Source: Combretum micranthum (taxonomy: Eukaryota; Streptophyta; Magnoliopsida; Myrtales; Combretaceae). Taken from it: 64,000 nt of DNA. Shown here one piece after another: positions 1 through 11,938 of this stretch. A program made the position numbers and the translations under genes. The stretch lies in assembly GCA_024138025.1 (NCBI GenBank), contig JAMXBD010000395.1, positions 984,930 to 1,048,929 on the forward strand. The letters are read 5' to 3'. Each line of letters starts with the position of its first letter. Within the stretch, counting starts at the first letter, position 1. The notes below the pieces were generated by a model. The model saw only the letters and a program-made list of their open reading frames with translations, did no database searches and was not told the DNA's origin.

Positions 1-599
1 AAACAAATCAACTTGTTTGCAACCCACATACCATAATGATAGAATGGTCTTTTTGCATGTCTTAGTGTTGCAAACCCTAATCCCTATAGAGTATATATGT
101 TCTTTTACATAGTTAATGATAAATAAATTCAAGTTTTATTAAATGCTATACTTATACATACCATCAAGGCCAAAATCAAGAAAATAATCAGACCCTCATG
201 GGCAATATGTTAATTACCATCTCTACCGCCTTTTTGGCAGCTAATGAAATAACAACCACCATCAGGAGCACCACCAACACTCTAATCATTGAACCCACCA
301 TAATCAATTGTTTATAAATGATGTATCCCATGAAGTAATTGGCTTAATTTGCATTAACAAAGTAAAGGCGTATATAAATACAAAAGATTAGGGTTTGTAC
401 CCCGTAGATATATAAAATTCCTAATCTATCCTTGCAGTAAGCAAAATACATGATGAATGTATAGTAATGTATCCTCTCAATCTCAATGTCGTCGTGTCTT
501 ATGCAATCATAATGAATAGGAACGTTGGTTTTATATATTGGGCCAAGATTGTCACAACATAGGAGTACAAGAGTATTCAACCTATGATAAGGAATTTTA
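1..599. other. Unassigned AT-rich DNA
   Basis: No gene is recognised here. The only open frame (minus, 344-580) has no family resemblance I can see and reads as chance. The stretch adjoins degraded retrotransposon sequence that starts near 600. Confidence 0.5.
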
Positions 600-2440
600 T
601 ATAGAGGTGGAAGTCTTGAGATATTAGAGGCATTATTTGCAAGATGTATACTTCATTGTTTAATAGTTAGTTGGGACTTCATGTTGACTATCCTTATAAA
701 TGGTTATTTGTTCATGAGTGATTATGTGTTCCAAAGAAGAGACTTTTTTATCCAGAAATTACACATTGGAGGTGTGCAATTGGTCACTTTGGGAGAGAGA
801 AAACCACTATCATGGTAAATAATAGGTTTTGTTAGCTTAACATTAAAAGAGATGTTCATGGGGATTAAAGTCCAAGAAGTGAGTTCAAGCTTTTAGGAAG
901 AGTAAAGGCTATACTAGGCCAAGACAAGTGTATGGTCATAGGAGAGAACTTGATGGAGATCTGGTTTTAATTTATAAAGGTCCTATAACTAGAACTCAAT
1001 CTAGAAACTTTAAGGGATCTAATTCGAATTCCGCTTTTTGTTCTCATATTTTGCAAAACTTTCGGTTCTAGTAGCCATAGAATTTCTAATTCTAATTTTA
1101 CGATTGTTTTCAGTTTTGCTAGAGGAGTGCTTAAACTATAGGGCTAATAACCAACAACTAGCTCGCTGCTAATCTAAAGCCTGAGAAATCTAGCTACAAT
1201 TAATTTTGTTTCCATGTTTATCCTCTAATAGCTTTAATTTAATTTAATTGCATTTTAAAACCTTATCTAGCTCTAATCATGTGTAAATATCTTTGTAAAC
1301 CCTACAATTATAATTAATATTAGCTATAAGAATTCAATAACCTAGGTTCAATTTTTTATTGACTCCATTAATGTTATAGATATATATATATATATATATA
1401 TATATCATTAATCCACCATTTTCATTATAAAAAATCATAAAACCCCTTAACAAATCAATCTTGGTCAGCTACGCAATTGTGAGATCGTGTCTCTAATTCC
1501 TCCAAGGATCTCAAGCACATAAAATTTGGTGAGAGTTGTAAGGCGATGAAGCACTTGTCAACTTTCGACCACATTCACCTTAGGAGGACATTAATATGAA
1601 TTTTGTGTTAGGTTTATCTATAACATCTTGAAGAAATGAGTCTTTATGGTAATAGATCATTTCTTTAAGATGACACATTTTATATCATATAATTAGATTA
1701 TAGATGTCTTCCAGATTTCCAAGTTGTTCTTTAATGAGGTATTAAACGAGTACAAAAAACAATAAGGCCAAATAAGGATGTTAAATTTTTTAGTTCATTG
1801 CAAAGAATACTAGGTATCAAATCACAGATTTATTTTGCATTTCATCCCAGATAAGACGGTTAGACTGAAGCAGTCAATAGGAGCTTAGGTGATATGTTGA
1901 GGTATTTGATTGTTGACAATATGTTTACTTGGGATCATATTTTTACAACAATAGATCTACTTACAATGGTTTAGTAAACAAGTCAGCTGAATTGAGTCTT
2001 TTATTTTATCATTCACCCCATTAATCTTATACCTCTACTACATATGTCTAGACCTTCTGAACCTGCTAGATCATTTGCAACACATTCATGACTTTCATGC
2101 AAAAATTAAAAGAAAAAAAATTAAGCAATGAATCATGTAGGTCGATTTTGGATGCTCGACGTAGGTTTCAAGATTTTTAGGAGGAAGATTTATTGATTAC
2201 TTAGAATAGACTAAGGAGATTTCTACGAGAGTCTTGTAAGATATTACATGCTAGAGGTTTAACAAGTTTTAAAGTTTTTAGTATAAATGCTTGTGTTTTG
2301 GAGTTCCCAACAAACATAGGTTTTATAATCATATTAAATGTTGAGGATTTCTTACCTTACCGTGAGTCAATTGAGATTGTAGATTCTTCATGTGGGCTAA
2401 AGCTTATATGTCCTACTCTTCTAGTTCCACATGTTCCTCT
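600..2440 (+). pseudogene. Degenerate Ty3/gypsy integrase relic
   Basis: This is a decayed fragment of a Ty3/gypsy pol gene, full of stops and frameshifts. At about 690-860 the reading resembles the integrase zinc-binding region (a VHE-stop-LCVPKK stretch, then an LHIGG-like and a GREKT-like motif). At 1590-1670 the start of the integrase core can be read (MNFVLGLS, then VIDHFFKMTHFI). At 1840-1960 comes the conserved HPxxDGxTExVNRSLG block with two stops, and at 2150-2370 the integrase tail (DARRRFQDF, later LNVEDFLPYR). No gag or reverse transcriptase precedes it, and the gag of another element follows, so it is a separate, older insertion. A GPITR-like segment near 980 sits oddly between zinc finger and core and hints at rearrangement. 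Confidence 0.7.
1381..1405. repeat. (TA)n microsatellite
   Basis: About 12 perfect TA units inside the integrase relic. Similar tracts occur at 33.9, 39.0 and 48.5 kb. Confidence 0.9.
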
Positions 2441-2508
2441 ATTAACAACAAAGAAAGAAGAGGTAGAGGGTGGCAGACCTTGAGTCAACAAGCAAGGGGA
2501 TCAACATG

Positions 2509-3606
2509 AAGGTTGATGAACTGGCTGACAATTTTTGAGAGACAATAGAGGTACGAGTGTCAATTGAAGCGGTAAGAAATGAGATGGAAAATTATGCAAC
2601 TGCTCAGGCAATAGATGAGTTAAGGCAATAGGTTGCCTTGTCAACCTGAGTAGTATCAACTGCCTCTGCCCCAACTGCAGCACATGTTGCCCAGCCAAAG
2701 GTGCCAGATCCAAAGCCATTCAATGGTGTAAGGGACGCTAAACTTTTAGAGAATTTCATCTTCGACTTAGAGCAGTACTATGCAGCTATTGGTTAGACCA
2801 ATGAGAGAACAAAGTTCTCCATGGCAACTATGTTCTTAACAAGTGATGCCAAGCTGTGGTAGCGCACCAAGTATGAGCAAATTCAAAATAAAGTGGCACA
2901 CGTTGATACCTGGGAAGAGATGAAGGCTGAGTTGAGAACTCAATTCTTTCTAGAGAATGTTGAGTATAATGCCAGGAAGAAACTGCATGAGCTTCGACAC
3001 AGTGATGACATTCGAAAGTATGTCAGGGAATTCTCAACACTTATGCTTGACATCAAGAGCATGAGCGAGGATGACAAGCTATTCTATTTCCTAAAAGGGT
3101 TGAAATCATATGCCAGGAATGAGTTGCAGAGGCAACGAGTGGTAAACTTAGCCCAAGCACAAGTAGCAGCAGAGCGCTTGACTGACTACACTAGCAATAC
3201 CAGAAGGAAGAGTATGCAATCAGGGCATGATGGTGTAAGATCTAACAAGCCAGGCAAACCTAAGAGTGGGGGAGCCCGAGGTTTAAGCAGCAACAGTATT
3301 AGTGGGGGCCAAAAGAATTCTTATAACACCAACCAGTCTGGGAAGAGTGAAGCATCGAGCAGTGGCAAGAAGCCCACTTTTTCTTGCTTCCTATCCAACG
3401 AATCGCATAAGTTGACAGAGTGTCCTCACAAAGCAACACTCAATGCTATGGCAAAGAAGGCTGAGAGTGTTCGTCTGGATGAAGAGGCTGAAGGGGAATG
3501 TGAAGAGCAGCCCAGGATAGGAGCCCTACACATGTTATCAGCAGTTGGGAAGGCTTCATTAGTGCACCACAAAGCCAAGACCGATAACGACTTGATGTAT
3601 GTCTAG
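2509..3606 (+). pseudogene. gag of the outer Ty3/gypsy element (broken)
   Basis: This is the capsid/nucleocapsid part of the element. From 2509 the reading starts MKVDELAD and carries several stops up to 2862. From 2893 a 237-codon open stretch covers the retrotransposon gag domain (TWEEMKAELRTQF, then LRHSDDIRKYVREF). The nucleocapsid zinc knuckle at about 3382-3432 has lost its second cysteine (CFLS where CxxC is expected), which should spoil the CCHC finger. A TAG at 3604-3606 separates gag from the protease, which follows in the same frame. Confidence 0.85.
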
Positions 3607-6419
3607 TTGCACATCAACGGCAAAAGTACCTGTGCAATGGTAGACCCGAGAGCTACACACAACTTTATTGATGTGCCCGAAGCCGAGAGATTGGGGTTAA
3701 TGCTGATTGATGATACTAGCCAAATTAAAGCATTGAACTCTAAGGCACAACCTGTCAAAAGAGCTGCCAGAGGTGTGAAGGTAAAGGTGGGAGAATGGAG
3801 TGGAAGTCCCAACTTCATAGTTGTCCCCTTAGGTGACTTTAGAATAGTCTCGGGGATTAACTTTTTGAGGAATACTAGAGTTGCTTCTATACCAGCAACT
3901 GATTGCTTGTTGTTTATGGTTGACAAACCATGTTGTGTGCCTGTGCAGAGGCAAAAGGCAAGTAGTGGAAGTAAAAATGGAAAGAATATCAAGGCAATGA
4001 TGTTATCAACTCTCCAACTTAAGTAAGGGCTCCAGCATCAAGAGCCTACATTCCTTGCTATCCTAACAGAGAAAGAGGATAGAAGGAATGATCAGATCCT
4101 AGGTGTTGTTCAAAATGTCTTGAAGGAGTTTAGTGCTATTTTGCCCGACAAACTTCCTAAGGAGTTACTGCCAAGAAGGCCTGTGCATCATGAGATTGAG
4201 TTAATCCCAAGGGCCAAACCACCTGCCAGAGCTCCATACCGAATGTCACCCTCAGAGCTTGCTGAGTTGAGAAAGTAGCTAGATGAGCTGTTAGAGGCAG
4301 TTTTCATTAGACCCTTAAAAGCACCATATGGGGTTCTTATCTTATTTCAGAAGAAGCACGATGGGAGTTTAAGATTATGCATTGATTACTGGACTCTCAA
4401 CAAGTTGATCGTGAGGAATCATTATCTAATTCCTCTCATTGTTGATTTAGTTGATCAACCGAGCGGGGCCAAATACTTCATTAAATTGGATCTTCGCTCG
4501 GGATATCATCAAGTCTGCATTGCTGAGGGTGACGAGCCCAAGACTACTTCTGTTACTCGCTATGGTACCTATGAGTTTTTGGTGATGCCCTTTGGTCTCA
4601 CAAACGCTCCTACAACATTTTGTACTCTAATGAACAATGTGTTCCGTGAGTACTTGGATAAATTTGTGGTGGTCTACGTTGATGACATTGTAGTGTACAA
4701 CAAAACGTTGGAGTACCATGTGGAGCACTTGTAGATGGTCTTTCAGAAGCTCAAAGAGAATCATCTATATGTGAAGCGAGAGAAGTGTGCCTTCGCCCAG
4801 AAGTGTATCAACTTTCTTGGGCATGTGATTGAAGAGGGGCAGATTCAGATGGATGGGGCCAAAATAGAAGCCATTAAAGAATGGCATGTTCCAAGGAGTG
4901 TCACTGAGTTGTGCTCATTCCTTAGACTTGCCAACTATTACAAACGGTTTGTGGAGTGGTATTCTAGGAAAGTTGTTCCCCTCACAAATCTCTTGAAGAA
5001 AGACCAAGAGTGGTCCTAGAGTGAGGAGTGTTAGCGGCATTTGAGGAGTTGAAGCAAATTGTGACAGAGGAGCCAGTCCTTACATTACCTGACATCTCCA
5101 AACCATTTGAAGTTCGCACGGATGCTTCTGACATTGCTTTAGGTGGAGTGTTGGTGCAAGAGGGCCATTCGGTGGCATATGAGAGTAGGAAGTTAAACCC
5201 CATAGAGCGTAGGTATTCAACTCAAGAGAAGGAGTTGCTAGCCATTTTACACTGCGTCAGAACATAGAAGCACTATCTATTGGGGTCAAAGTTTCTGGTA
5301 AAGACAGATAATTCTGCTGCCAGCCATATTCTTACTCAACCCAAGCTCTTTGCTAAGTAGGCAAGATGGCAAGAGTTCTTTACGGAGTTTGATATGGAGA
5401 TTGAGTATTGTAGTGGGCGGACAAATCAGGTAGTAGATGCGCTGAGTGGAAGAGCAGATTTAGCCTCATTAGCTCAAATCGCCCAACAGTCTACTAGTCG
5501 AGTCTCCTCCAACATACAAGAGTAAATCCGAGAGCACTTAGGCCAAGACCTGTTAGCCAAGAATTTAACGCAGTTGATTGAGGAGGGCAAGACTCGCAGG
5601 TTTTAGGTAGAAGGCGATTTGATCTACACCAAGGTTCGTCGCCTATATGTTCCTAAGGTAGGGAACTTAAGAAGGGTACTCTTGAAGGAGTGCCATGATA
5701 CATTATGGGCTGGTAATCCTAGTCGGTAGAGAATGATGAGCTTGCTAAAGCAGGACTATTATTGGGTAGATATGAAGGAGGATGTGATGAACTATACTCG
5801 AACTTGTCTGACTTATCAACAAGACAAGATTGAGAAGTAGCGACCAGTAGAGTTGTTTGAGCCCTTTCCTGTGCCTTCTTGCCCATGGGAGAGTGTTTCC
5901 ATGAATTTTATCACTTCCTTACCAAAAGTGAGGGAGCACTGATCTATCTTTGTTATTGTTGACAGGTTCTCGAAGTATGCTACTTTCATTACGACTACAA
6001 AGAGTTTCGGTGCAACAGAGACTGCTCGGCTTTTCTTTAAGCATATGGTGAAGTTTTGGAGTGTACCCTATAACATTGTCAGTGATCGGGATGCTACATT
6101 CACTGGGAAGTTCTAGACTGAGTTATTCAACATTTTGGGGTCCAAACTCAGTATGTCCTCCAGATATCATTCTCAAAGTGATGGACAAATAGAGTGGTTC
6201 AATGGTATGCTGGAGGAGTATTTGTAGCACTTTGTTAGTGCAAATAAAAAAAATTGGGTCGACTTATTGGATATCTCCCAGTTCTGCTTCAACATCTAGC
6301 AAAGCTCTTCCTCCAACAAGAGCTCTATGGAGATCATCATGGGTCAGTAACCACCATTACCCCACATGGTGGTAGCACCTTATACTGGTAGATGCCTAAG
6401 AGCTTATCAGTTTGCTAAG
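3607..6419 (+). pseudogene. pol of the outer Ty3/gypsy element, part 1 (protease, RT, RNase H, integrase)
   Basis: The aspartic protease at 3607-4026 has DPR at the active site where D-T/S-G is expected. Reverse transcriptase follows at about 4130-5010, with [21 protein letters not shown] and an intact YVDD box near 4675. RNase H-like sequence runs from 5028 (RTDASDIALGG) to about 5450. Integrase (about 5640-6419) has the zinc finger, then MNFITSLP, VDRFSKYA and SDRDATF. I count about a dozen in-frame stops from 4279 on, plus a frameshift near 5020. The reading stops at 6419-6424, where the nested element begins, and resumes at 11339. Confidence 0.88.
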
Positions 6420-6424
6420 TATTG
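6420..6424. repeat. Target-site duplication TATTG, left copy
   Basis: TATTG just before the left LTR equals TATTG at 11334-11338 just after the right LTR. Five bases is the usual Ty3/gypsy duplication length. Confidence 0.92.
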
Positions 6425-6867
6425 TGTTAGAGGATCAATTTGAAATTCTTCCTTTGTTACCTATTGTGGAATTCTAGTTTGGGCTCGTTAGAGAGAACCC
6501 AACAATCTCATAAATTAGATAATTAATTTTGGGAAATAAGTTTACCCTTTCTTTATTCCATTTCTGCTAAATATGTTGTACAAGGTGGTTACATGATAGT
6601 TACTCCCTATTTTCTCTTTCTATCACAATAAGACAACACATTAGACACTTCACCCTAACATGCCACTTGGCTTATAACACTTAATACTTTCATTTGCATG
6701 TCCTACATAACATCAACATTACAATTACAATGCAATCCACATACAAACATAATAATAAACATACAAACATTATTATTAATATATCACTAATTCAGTTTCT
6801 TCCCTTTCTTTGTTGGCGCCTGTAAACATCCTTAAAAGTGGTGACCTCCTGATTTCTATTCGTAATA
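6425..6867 (-). repeat. 3' LTR of the nested element
   Basis: It aligns along its whole length with 10877-11333. The right end (AATA where the other has AACA) has lost the canonical CA by point change. It adjoins the polypurine tract. Confidence 0.93.
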
Positions 6868-6870
6868 TTA

Positions 6871-6881
6871 CTCCCTCCCTT
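6871..6881 (-). promoter_or_regulatory. Polypurine tract of the nested element
   Basis: The minus strand reads AAGGGAGGGAG next to the 3' LTR, the expected place for the plus-strand primer. Confidence 0.85.
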
Positions 6882-6899
6882 AAGAAAGCACATGACCTC

Positions 6900-9830
6900 A
6901 TGTGTGAAATTAGGATAGTGTTGAGTAATCTCGTGTGTTGGTTCCCATGAAGCATCCGCTGAGGAATAATTTTGCCAATGGATAAGTACCTTTGGTCGGG
7001 AATGGTTGTTGTGGATATCGAGTATCGCCTATAGTTGTGGAATTACAGCGCCCTATTGCATGATGGGTACAACTGGTTGAGATGTATCCTTGCCCTCAAA
7101 TCTTTTCAAGCAAGAGACATGAAATACAGGATGTATCTTCATGTTTGGAGGTGGCTGCAATCAATAGGCCACTATACCAAATCTAGATTGAATCTTGAAA
7201 GGTCTAAAGAATTTTGGAGCTAGTTTCTAGTTGTGCCTTTGTGCTACCGTGATTTGCCGATAAGGTTGCAACTTCAAAAGCACCCAGTCCCCTTCTTGAA
7301 AATGGATCTCTCTATGCTTCTTATCATATTGGATTTTCATTTTTTCTTGAGCTTGAAGTAATTTAAGGTGTAGATCCTTCCAAACGAGATCTCTATCCAT
7401 TAATTCCCTCTCAACAGCTTCCAGACGAGCCTTACCTGAACAATAGTCAAGGAGTCTATGAGGGATTCTTTCATATAGAATCTTAAAAGGTGTAGCTTTA
7501 AGGGCTGTATGAAAACTTGTATTGTAGCAATACTTAGCCCAAGATATCCAATCCACCCATCTCTTTGGTTGTTCACTGGTAAAACATCTTAAGTACATCT
7601 CAACAATGCGGTTAACCACTTCGGTCTATTTATCACTTTGAGGATATATGCGGAAGAAGTTGAAATATCTCTTTCCAAAATGCTCTAGCAAAGGTAACAT
7701 CCCTATCACTTACTATGGATTCGGGAATTCCATGTAGTTTGACAATGTTATCAAAAAAAAATCTTTGCAACCGATATAGCAGTGTATGGATGTGCAAGCG
7801 GGATGAAATGTGCATATTTGGAAAATCTATCAACAACCACCAATAATAATGTTTTGCCGTCAGAATTTGGTAGGCCTTCGATGAAGTCCATGGAAATATC
7901 AGACCATGTTTGTGAGGGAATATTGAGAGGTTGTAATAAGCCTGTTGTAGAAGGTGTTGCACCTTGTGTCTTTGATAAATGGATAAGATTTGAAAAATCT
8001 TGAACTTGACGCTTCATTCCATGCCAAAAAAAAAATCATGTGATATCCTATATAAAGTTTTCTGATATCCTTCGTGATGAATGGAATGGATCACATCAAT
8101 AATTGTGGAACAAAGGCTGGATTTATCATCCACATATACCCTGTCCTGATAAAGAATCAGTCCATCCTTCACTTCCCATTTCGTTCCTTACTCCCCCTTT
8201 TCAATCTGCAATTTCAACTCTTGTGAAGTGGATGAGTGCTGGATTTTGTCTCTAATAAGATCAAAGAGATGCAAAATGGGAGCAGAAATAGCACAGAAAT
8301 TTGCCTGGTCTTCCACTGGACAAGAAAGAGCATCGGCCACCAAGTTCTCACAACCGGCCTTATATTCAATAGTGAAGTTGGTTTGCCCTCCTATTGTAAT
8401 ACAGCTCCGACCCCCCTTCCCGAAGCATCACACTCGACTATAAATTCCATGGAAAAATTGGATAAAGCCAACACAGGTGTTTATGTCATATTCTTCTTCA
8501 GTTCCTCAAATGCAGATTTTGCCTCTTTAGTCCAAATAAAATTATTTTTGTGAAGCATGTTGGTTAGCGACTGTGCAATATTCCCGTAATTTTGAACAAA
8601 TCGATGGTAATAACCGGTTAAACCTAGGAATCCTCTTAATGCAGTGATCGAGATTAGTTTAGGTCAACTTATCATTGCTTCCACCTTTTTGGGTTTAGCT
8701 TGGACTCCCTTTTCAAAAATAAGGTGTCCTAGATACGACACTTACTGTTGTGCAAACATGCATTTGGATTTCTTGAGAAACAGCCGGTGGTCTTGAAGTA
8801 TTTTAAACACTTTTTGAAGGTGTTACATATGTTTAATCCAAGTCTTACTATATATTAGAACATCATAAAATAAAATATAAAAAAACCAAAACATATTTCC
8901 TTAACAGGACCTTAAAAACCTCATTCATCAAAGCTTGAAATGTGGATGAGGCATTTGTGAGCCCAAAAGGCATCACGAGAAATTCAAAATGCCCGTAGTG
9001 TGTCCGGAATGCGGTTTTTTCAACATCCTCCTCATGCATGCGAACTTGATGGTACCCCGAACAAAGATCCAATTTTGAAAAATAACGGGCTCCATACAAT
9101 TCTTCCAATCGTTCTTCAATAATTGGAATAGGGAATTTATCCTTTACCGTGTGATCATTGAGAGCAATCCACGCAAAACCGCCATGTCTTGTCTGCCTTA
9201 AGAACAAGCAGTACGGGTGATGAATATGGTGATTGATTGGTACGAATGATTCCCTTACTCAACATGTCCTCACATTGCCTCTCAATCTCTTCCTTTTGTT
9301 GATGTGGATATCTATATGGTTATGCAACCATGGGAGAAGTACCTAGTTGCAATATGATGCGATGGTTATACCCTCTAGATGGAGGTAGCCATGTTGGCTG
9401 CCAAAATAGTTGATTGTATTCCATCAACAGAACCTGCAATTCTTTCTGCTACTGTACTTCATTGATTGCAGCTAGTAATTGATTTGATTTTCCATTGAAT
9501 GTACCTTCCAGTATGATTGGTGAGTCGTAAATTTTGAATTTCATATGCATAGAACAAAAATCCCAATTGATATCTCCCAATGTCATCAGCCAATTAACTC
9601 CCATACCACATTCACTCCCCTAAGAGGTAGGGTATATAGGTTGACCACAAACTGATTTCCAGCCACTTCTAGCACCACATCTAGGTAAACTCCATTGCCA
9701 TAAATGTGTTCTCCATTGGCCACCATGATCTTCATATTTGCCTTCCTCTTTACCGGCAAGGATAATCTCTCCATGATCTCATTATCCACAAAGCAGTGGG
9801 TACTTCCAAAATCAACCAGCACCAATACTC
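6900..9830 (-). pseudogene. pol of the nested element (protease, RT, RNase H, integrase, chromodomain)
   Basis: Read on the minus strand. Protease at 9825-9586 has DFGSTH where D-S-G is expected. RT at about 9210-8600 has [11 protein letters not shown] and [10 protein letters not shown], but the YVDD region (about 8870) is scrambled. RNase H-like sequence lies at about 8570-8200. Integrase at 8017-7227 has SDISMDFIEGLP, VDRFSKYAHF and SDRDVTF, then the FQEGDWVLLKLQ tail. After a stop near 7224 the reading goes on through KIHPVFHVSCLK into a chromodomain-like segment (VLIHWQNYSSADASWEP, about 7000-6940). Stops and frameshifts are spread throughout. Confidence 0.88.
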
Positions 9831-9858
9831 TTTTGGCTACTAATGACTCCTTGTAATT

Positions 9859-10801
9859 TCATGGTGCGTGCTCGACCAACACTGACCATAGCATGTAACG
9901 ACACTCTAATCTCCTCATCAATATTATGTGGTTGCATTTCTTCTTCAAATTGGTCATATCCATCTTCGGCCTCCAACAAAACAACTTTTTACACTCATGA
10001 CCAATCGTAAACCTCTCATCATAATTGTAACATAATCCCTTAGTCCTCCTTTCCTCCATTTCCTTTTGGTTAACTTGCGCACAAAAGGGACTTTTTTGTC
10101 AGCCAATTCCAAACCAAATTTCTTCTTCGGAGCCCCTAATTCGTCACGCAAGGCTTGGTTAGGCCTTTCAAAGATACGGGCATAATTAACTGCTTACGTA
10201 AGATCCTTTGGATTTTGTATCCCCACATCTAAGAAATATTTTCCTTTAATCCACTAAAAAATAACTTCACTTCCTGTTCGGACAAAAGAGATGGTTCTTA
10301 GGCTGCCAACTGAACAAACTTACTCTGGTAAGCTTCTATTGGTCCAATCTGCTTCAACTTGGCTAATTCACCCAAGGGATTCATTCTCATGGGTGGTCCG
10401 AATTAAACATTACACATCTCCTTAAATCCCTACCATCTTAAATTTGGTTTGTCCTTATCTATCTTCATGAACCACAACTGCGCTTCGCTTTCCAGATGGA
10501 TAGCAATCAGATCCATTTTGTCCTTCTCCAATGTGCCTTGATGTTTAAAGTAGTGGTCACATCTATTCAACCACCCAATCGGATCATTTGTGCCATCAAA
10601 TTTCGAGAAGTCTAATTTCGTAAATCTGAACATCCAATTGCTTCTAGCGTTATCACACAACATCGGTGATCCACCCTCTGTCCGTCCATCACCATCGTTG
10701 GAGGATTCTCCATCTCCTGCCTTGTTCTTCGGATCTGCTACATCCTTAGATAATGATACCAACTTCTGGGATATCTCCTCCACTTGCGCCCTATTTTTCA
10801 T
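9859..10801 (-). pseudogene. gag of the nested element (broken)
   Basis: Capsid-type sequence is read from 10801 down to 10430 (KLDFSKFDGTNDPIGWLNRC, then EAQLWF), a typical chromovirus gag start. It continues in other frames to a nucleocapsid knuckle at about 10000-10040, read CYNYDERFTIGHECKKLF, where the second zinc cysteine is a tyrosine. Frameshifts near 10390 and 9950-10150 break the frame. Confidence 0.82.
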
Positions 10802-10860
10802 ACATTTGAAGGAAGGCTTGAAATTGTTGCTGTAGTTGTTTGATTTCCTCTCTCAAACCT

Positions 10861-10873
10861 AGCTCTGATACCA
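10861..10873 (-). promoter_or_regulatory. Primer-binding site (initiator tRNA-Met type)
   Basis: The minus strand reads TGGTATCAGAGCT, matching the usual plant PBS complementary to the 3' end of initiator tRNA-Met, three bases inside the 5' LTR. Confidence 0.9.
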
Positions 10874-10876
10874 AAA

Positions 10877-11333
10877 TGTTAGAGGACCGATTTGAAATTC
10901 TTCCTTTCTTACCTATTGTGGAATTTTCGTTTGGACTCGTTAGAGAGAACCCAACAATCTCATAAATTAGATAATTAATTTTGGGAAATAAGTCTACCGT
11001 TTCTTTATTCCATTTCTGCTAAATACCTTGTATAAGGTGGTTACATGACAGTTACTCCCTATTTTCTCTTTCTATCACAATAAGACAACACATTAGACAC
11101 TTTACCCTAACATGCCACTTGGCTTATTACACTTAATACTATCATTTAAATACTATCATTTGCATGTCCTACACAACATCAACATTACAATTACAACTGC
11201 AATCCCCATACAAACAGAATAATAAACATACAAACATTGCTATTAATATTTCACTAATTTAGTTTCTTCCCTTTCTTTGTTGGCGTTTGTAAACATGCTT
11301 AAAAGAGTAACCTCATGATTTCTATTTATAACA
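10877..11333 (-). repeat. 5' LTR of the nested element
   Basis: It is the copy next to the primer-binding site, so it is the 5' LTR of a minus-strand element. It begins TGTTAG and ends ACA in plus-strand reading. It has a 14-bp duplication near 11150 that the other LTR lacks. Confidence 0.93.
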
Positions 11334-11338
11334 TATTG
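11334..11338. repeat. Target-site duplication TATTG, right copy
   Basis: Matches 6420-6424. Counting it once restores the reading phase of the host element's pol gene. Confidence 0.92.
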
Positions 11339-11938
11339 GAAGCAAAATTCTGAAGTTGCCAGAGCTTATCTTGAGAAAGCTTCCCAGCGAATGAAGAAAT
11401 GGGCAGATAAGAAACGTCGACCCAGAGAATTCGATGTTGGAGACCAAGTCCTCATCAAGCTTCTCCCAGAACAAGTCAGATCATTGAGGAACAAAGACAG
11501 ACGGCTTATTCAGAAGTACATGCGTCCAGTTCCTATCATTGCAGAGATTGGGAAAGCAGCATATAACGTAGAGCTACCTGCAGGGCTGAAGGTCCATCCA
11601 GTCTTTCATGTTAGTGTCTTGAAGCCTTATTTTACAGACATGGAAGACCCCTCTCGCAACATACCTAAACGACCATATATCAAGATTAACTTCAACATGA
11701 GTCAAGTTGTTGAAGACATCCTTGCACAGAGGAATGTTGAAGATCTAGACACTAGAGAAGAATGCACCGAATAATTAGTGAAGTGGAAGGATCGAGGAGA
11801 AGAAGATAATAATTGGGAAGTAGCAGAAGACCTCATGCCAATCTCAGAGATAAAGTCTGCTCCAACTATGAAGCCTCAATCAGGGTCAAGCTCAACCACA
11901 CATTGACGAGGGCGTCAATTAGATTAAGTGGGGGAGGG
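11339..11938 (+). pseudogene. pol of the outer Ty3/gypsy element, part 2 (integrase C-terminus, chromodomain-like tail)
   Basis: The reading frame resumes right after the right-hand target duplication of the nested element and joins 6424 in phase. The open stretch 11391-11774 has the usual post-integrase features: KKWADKKRR, then VGDQVLIKL, then KVHPVFHVSVLKPY. A TAA at 11773 interrupts a chromodomain-like end (LVKWKDRGEEDNNWE, about 11776-11820). The reading ends just before the purine-rich tract and the candidate 3' LTR. Confidence 0.85.

Larger units (their letters stand above)
6425..11333 (-). mobile_element. Nested Ty3/gypsy chromovirus-type LTR retrotransposon
   Basis: This is a complete-length but dead element of 4909 bp on the minus strand. 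It has LTRs at 10877-11333 (5') and 6425-6867 (3'), both starting TGTTAGAGGA. A primer-binding site complementary to initiator tRNA-Met lies inside the 5' LTR and a polypurine tract inside the 3' LTR. The 5-bp target duplication TATTG is exact on both sides. The gene order gag, protease, RT, RNase H, integrase, chromodomain fits a chromovirus. All reading frames carry stops or frameshifts. By eye the LTRs differ at about 30 of 440 aligned positions, plus a 14-bp duplication in the 5' LTR. Confidence 0.95.

Noticed and set aside
3603..3992. Minus-strand frame opposite the outer element's protease
   Set aside because: Shadow of the plus-strand protease reading, with no independent support.
7782..8003. 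Plus-strand frames opposite the nested element's integrase
   Set aside because: Shadow frames of the minus-strand pol.
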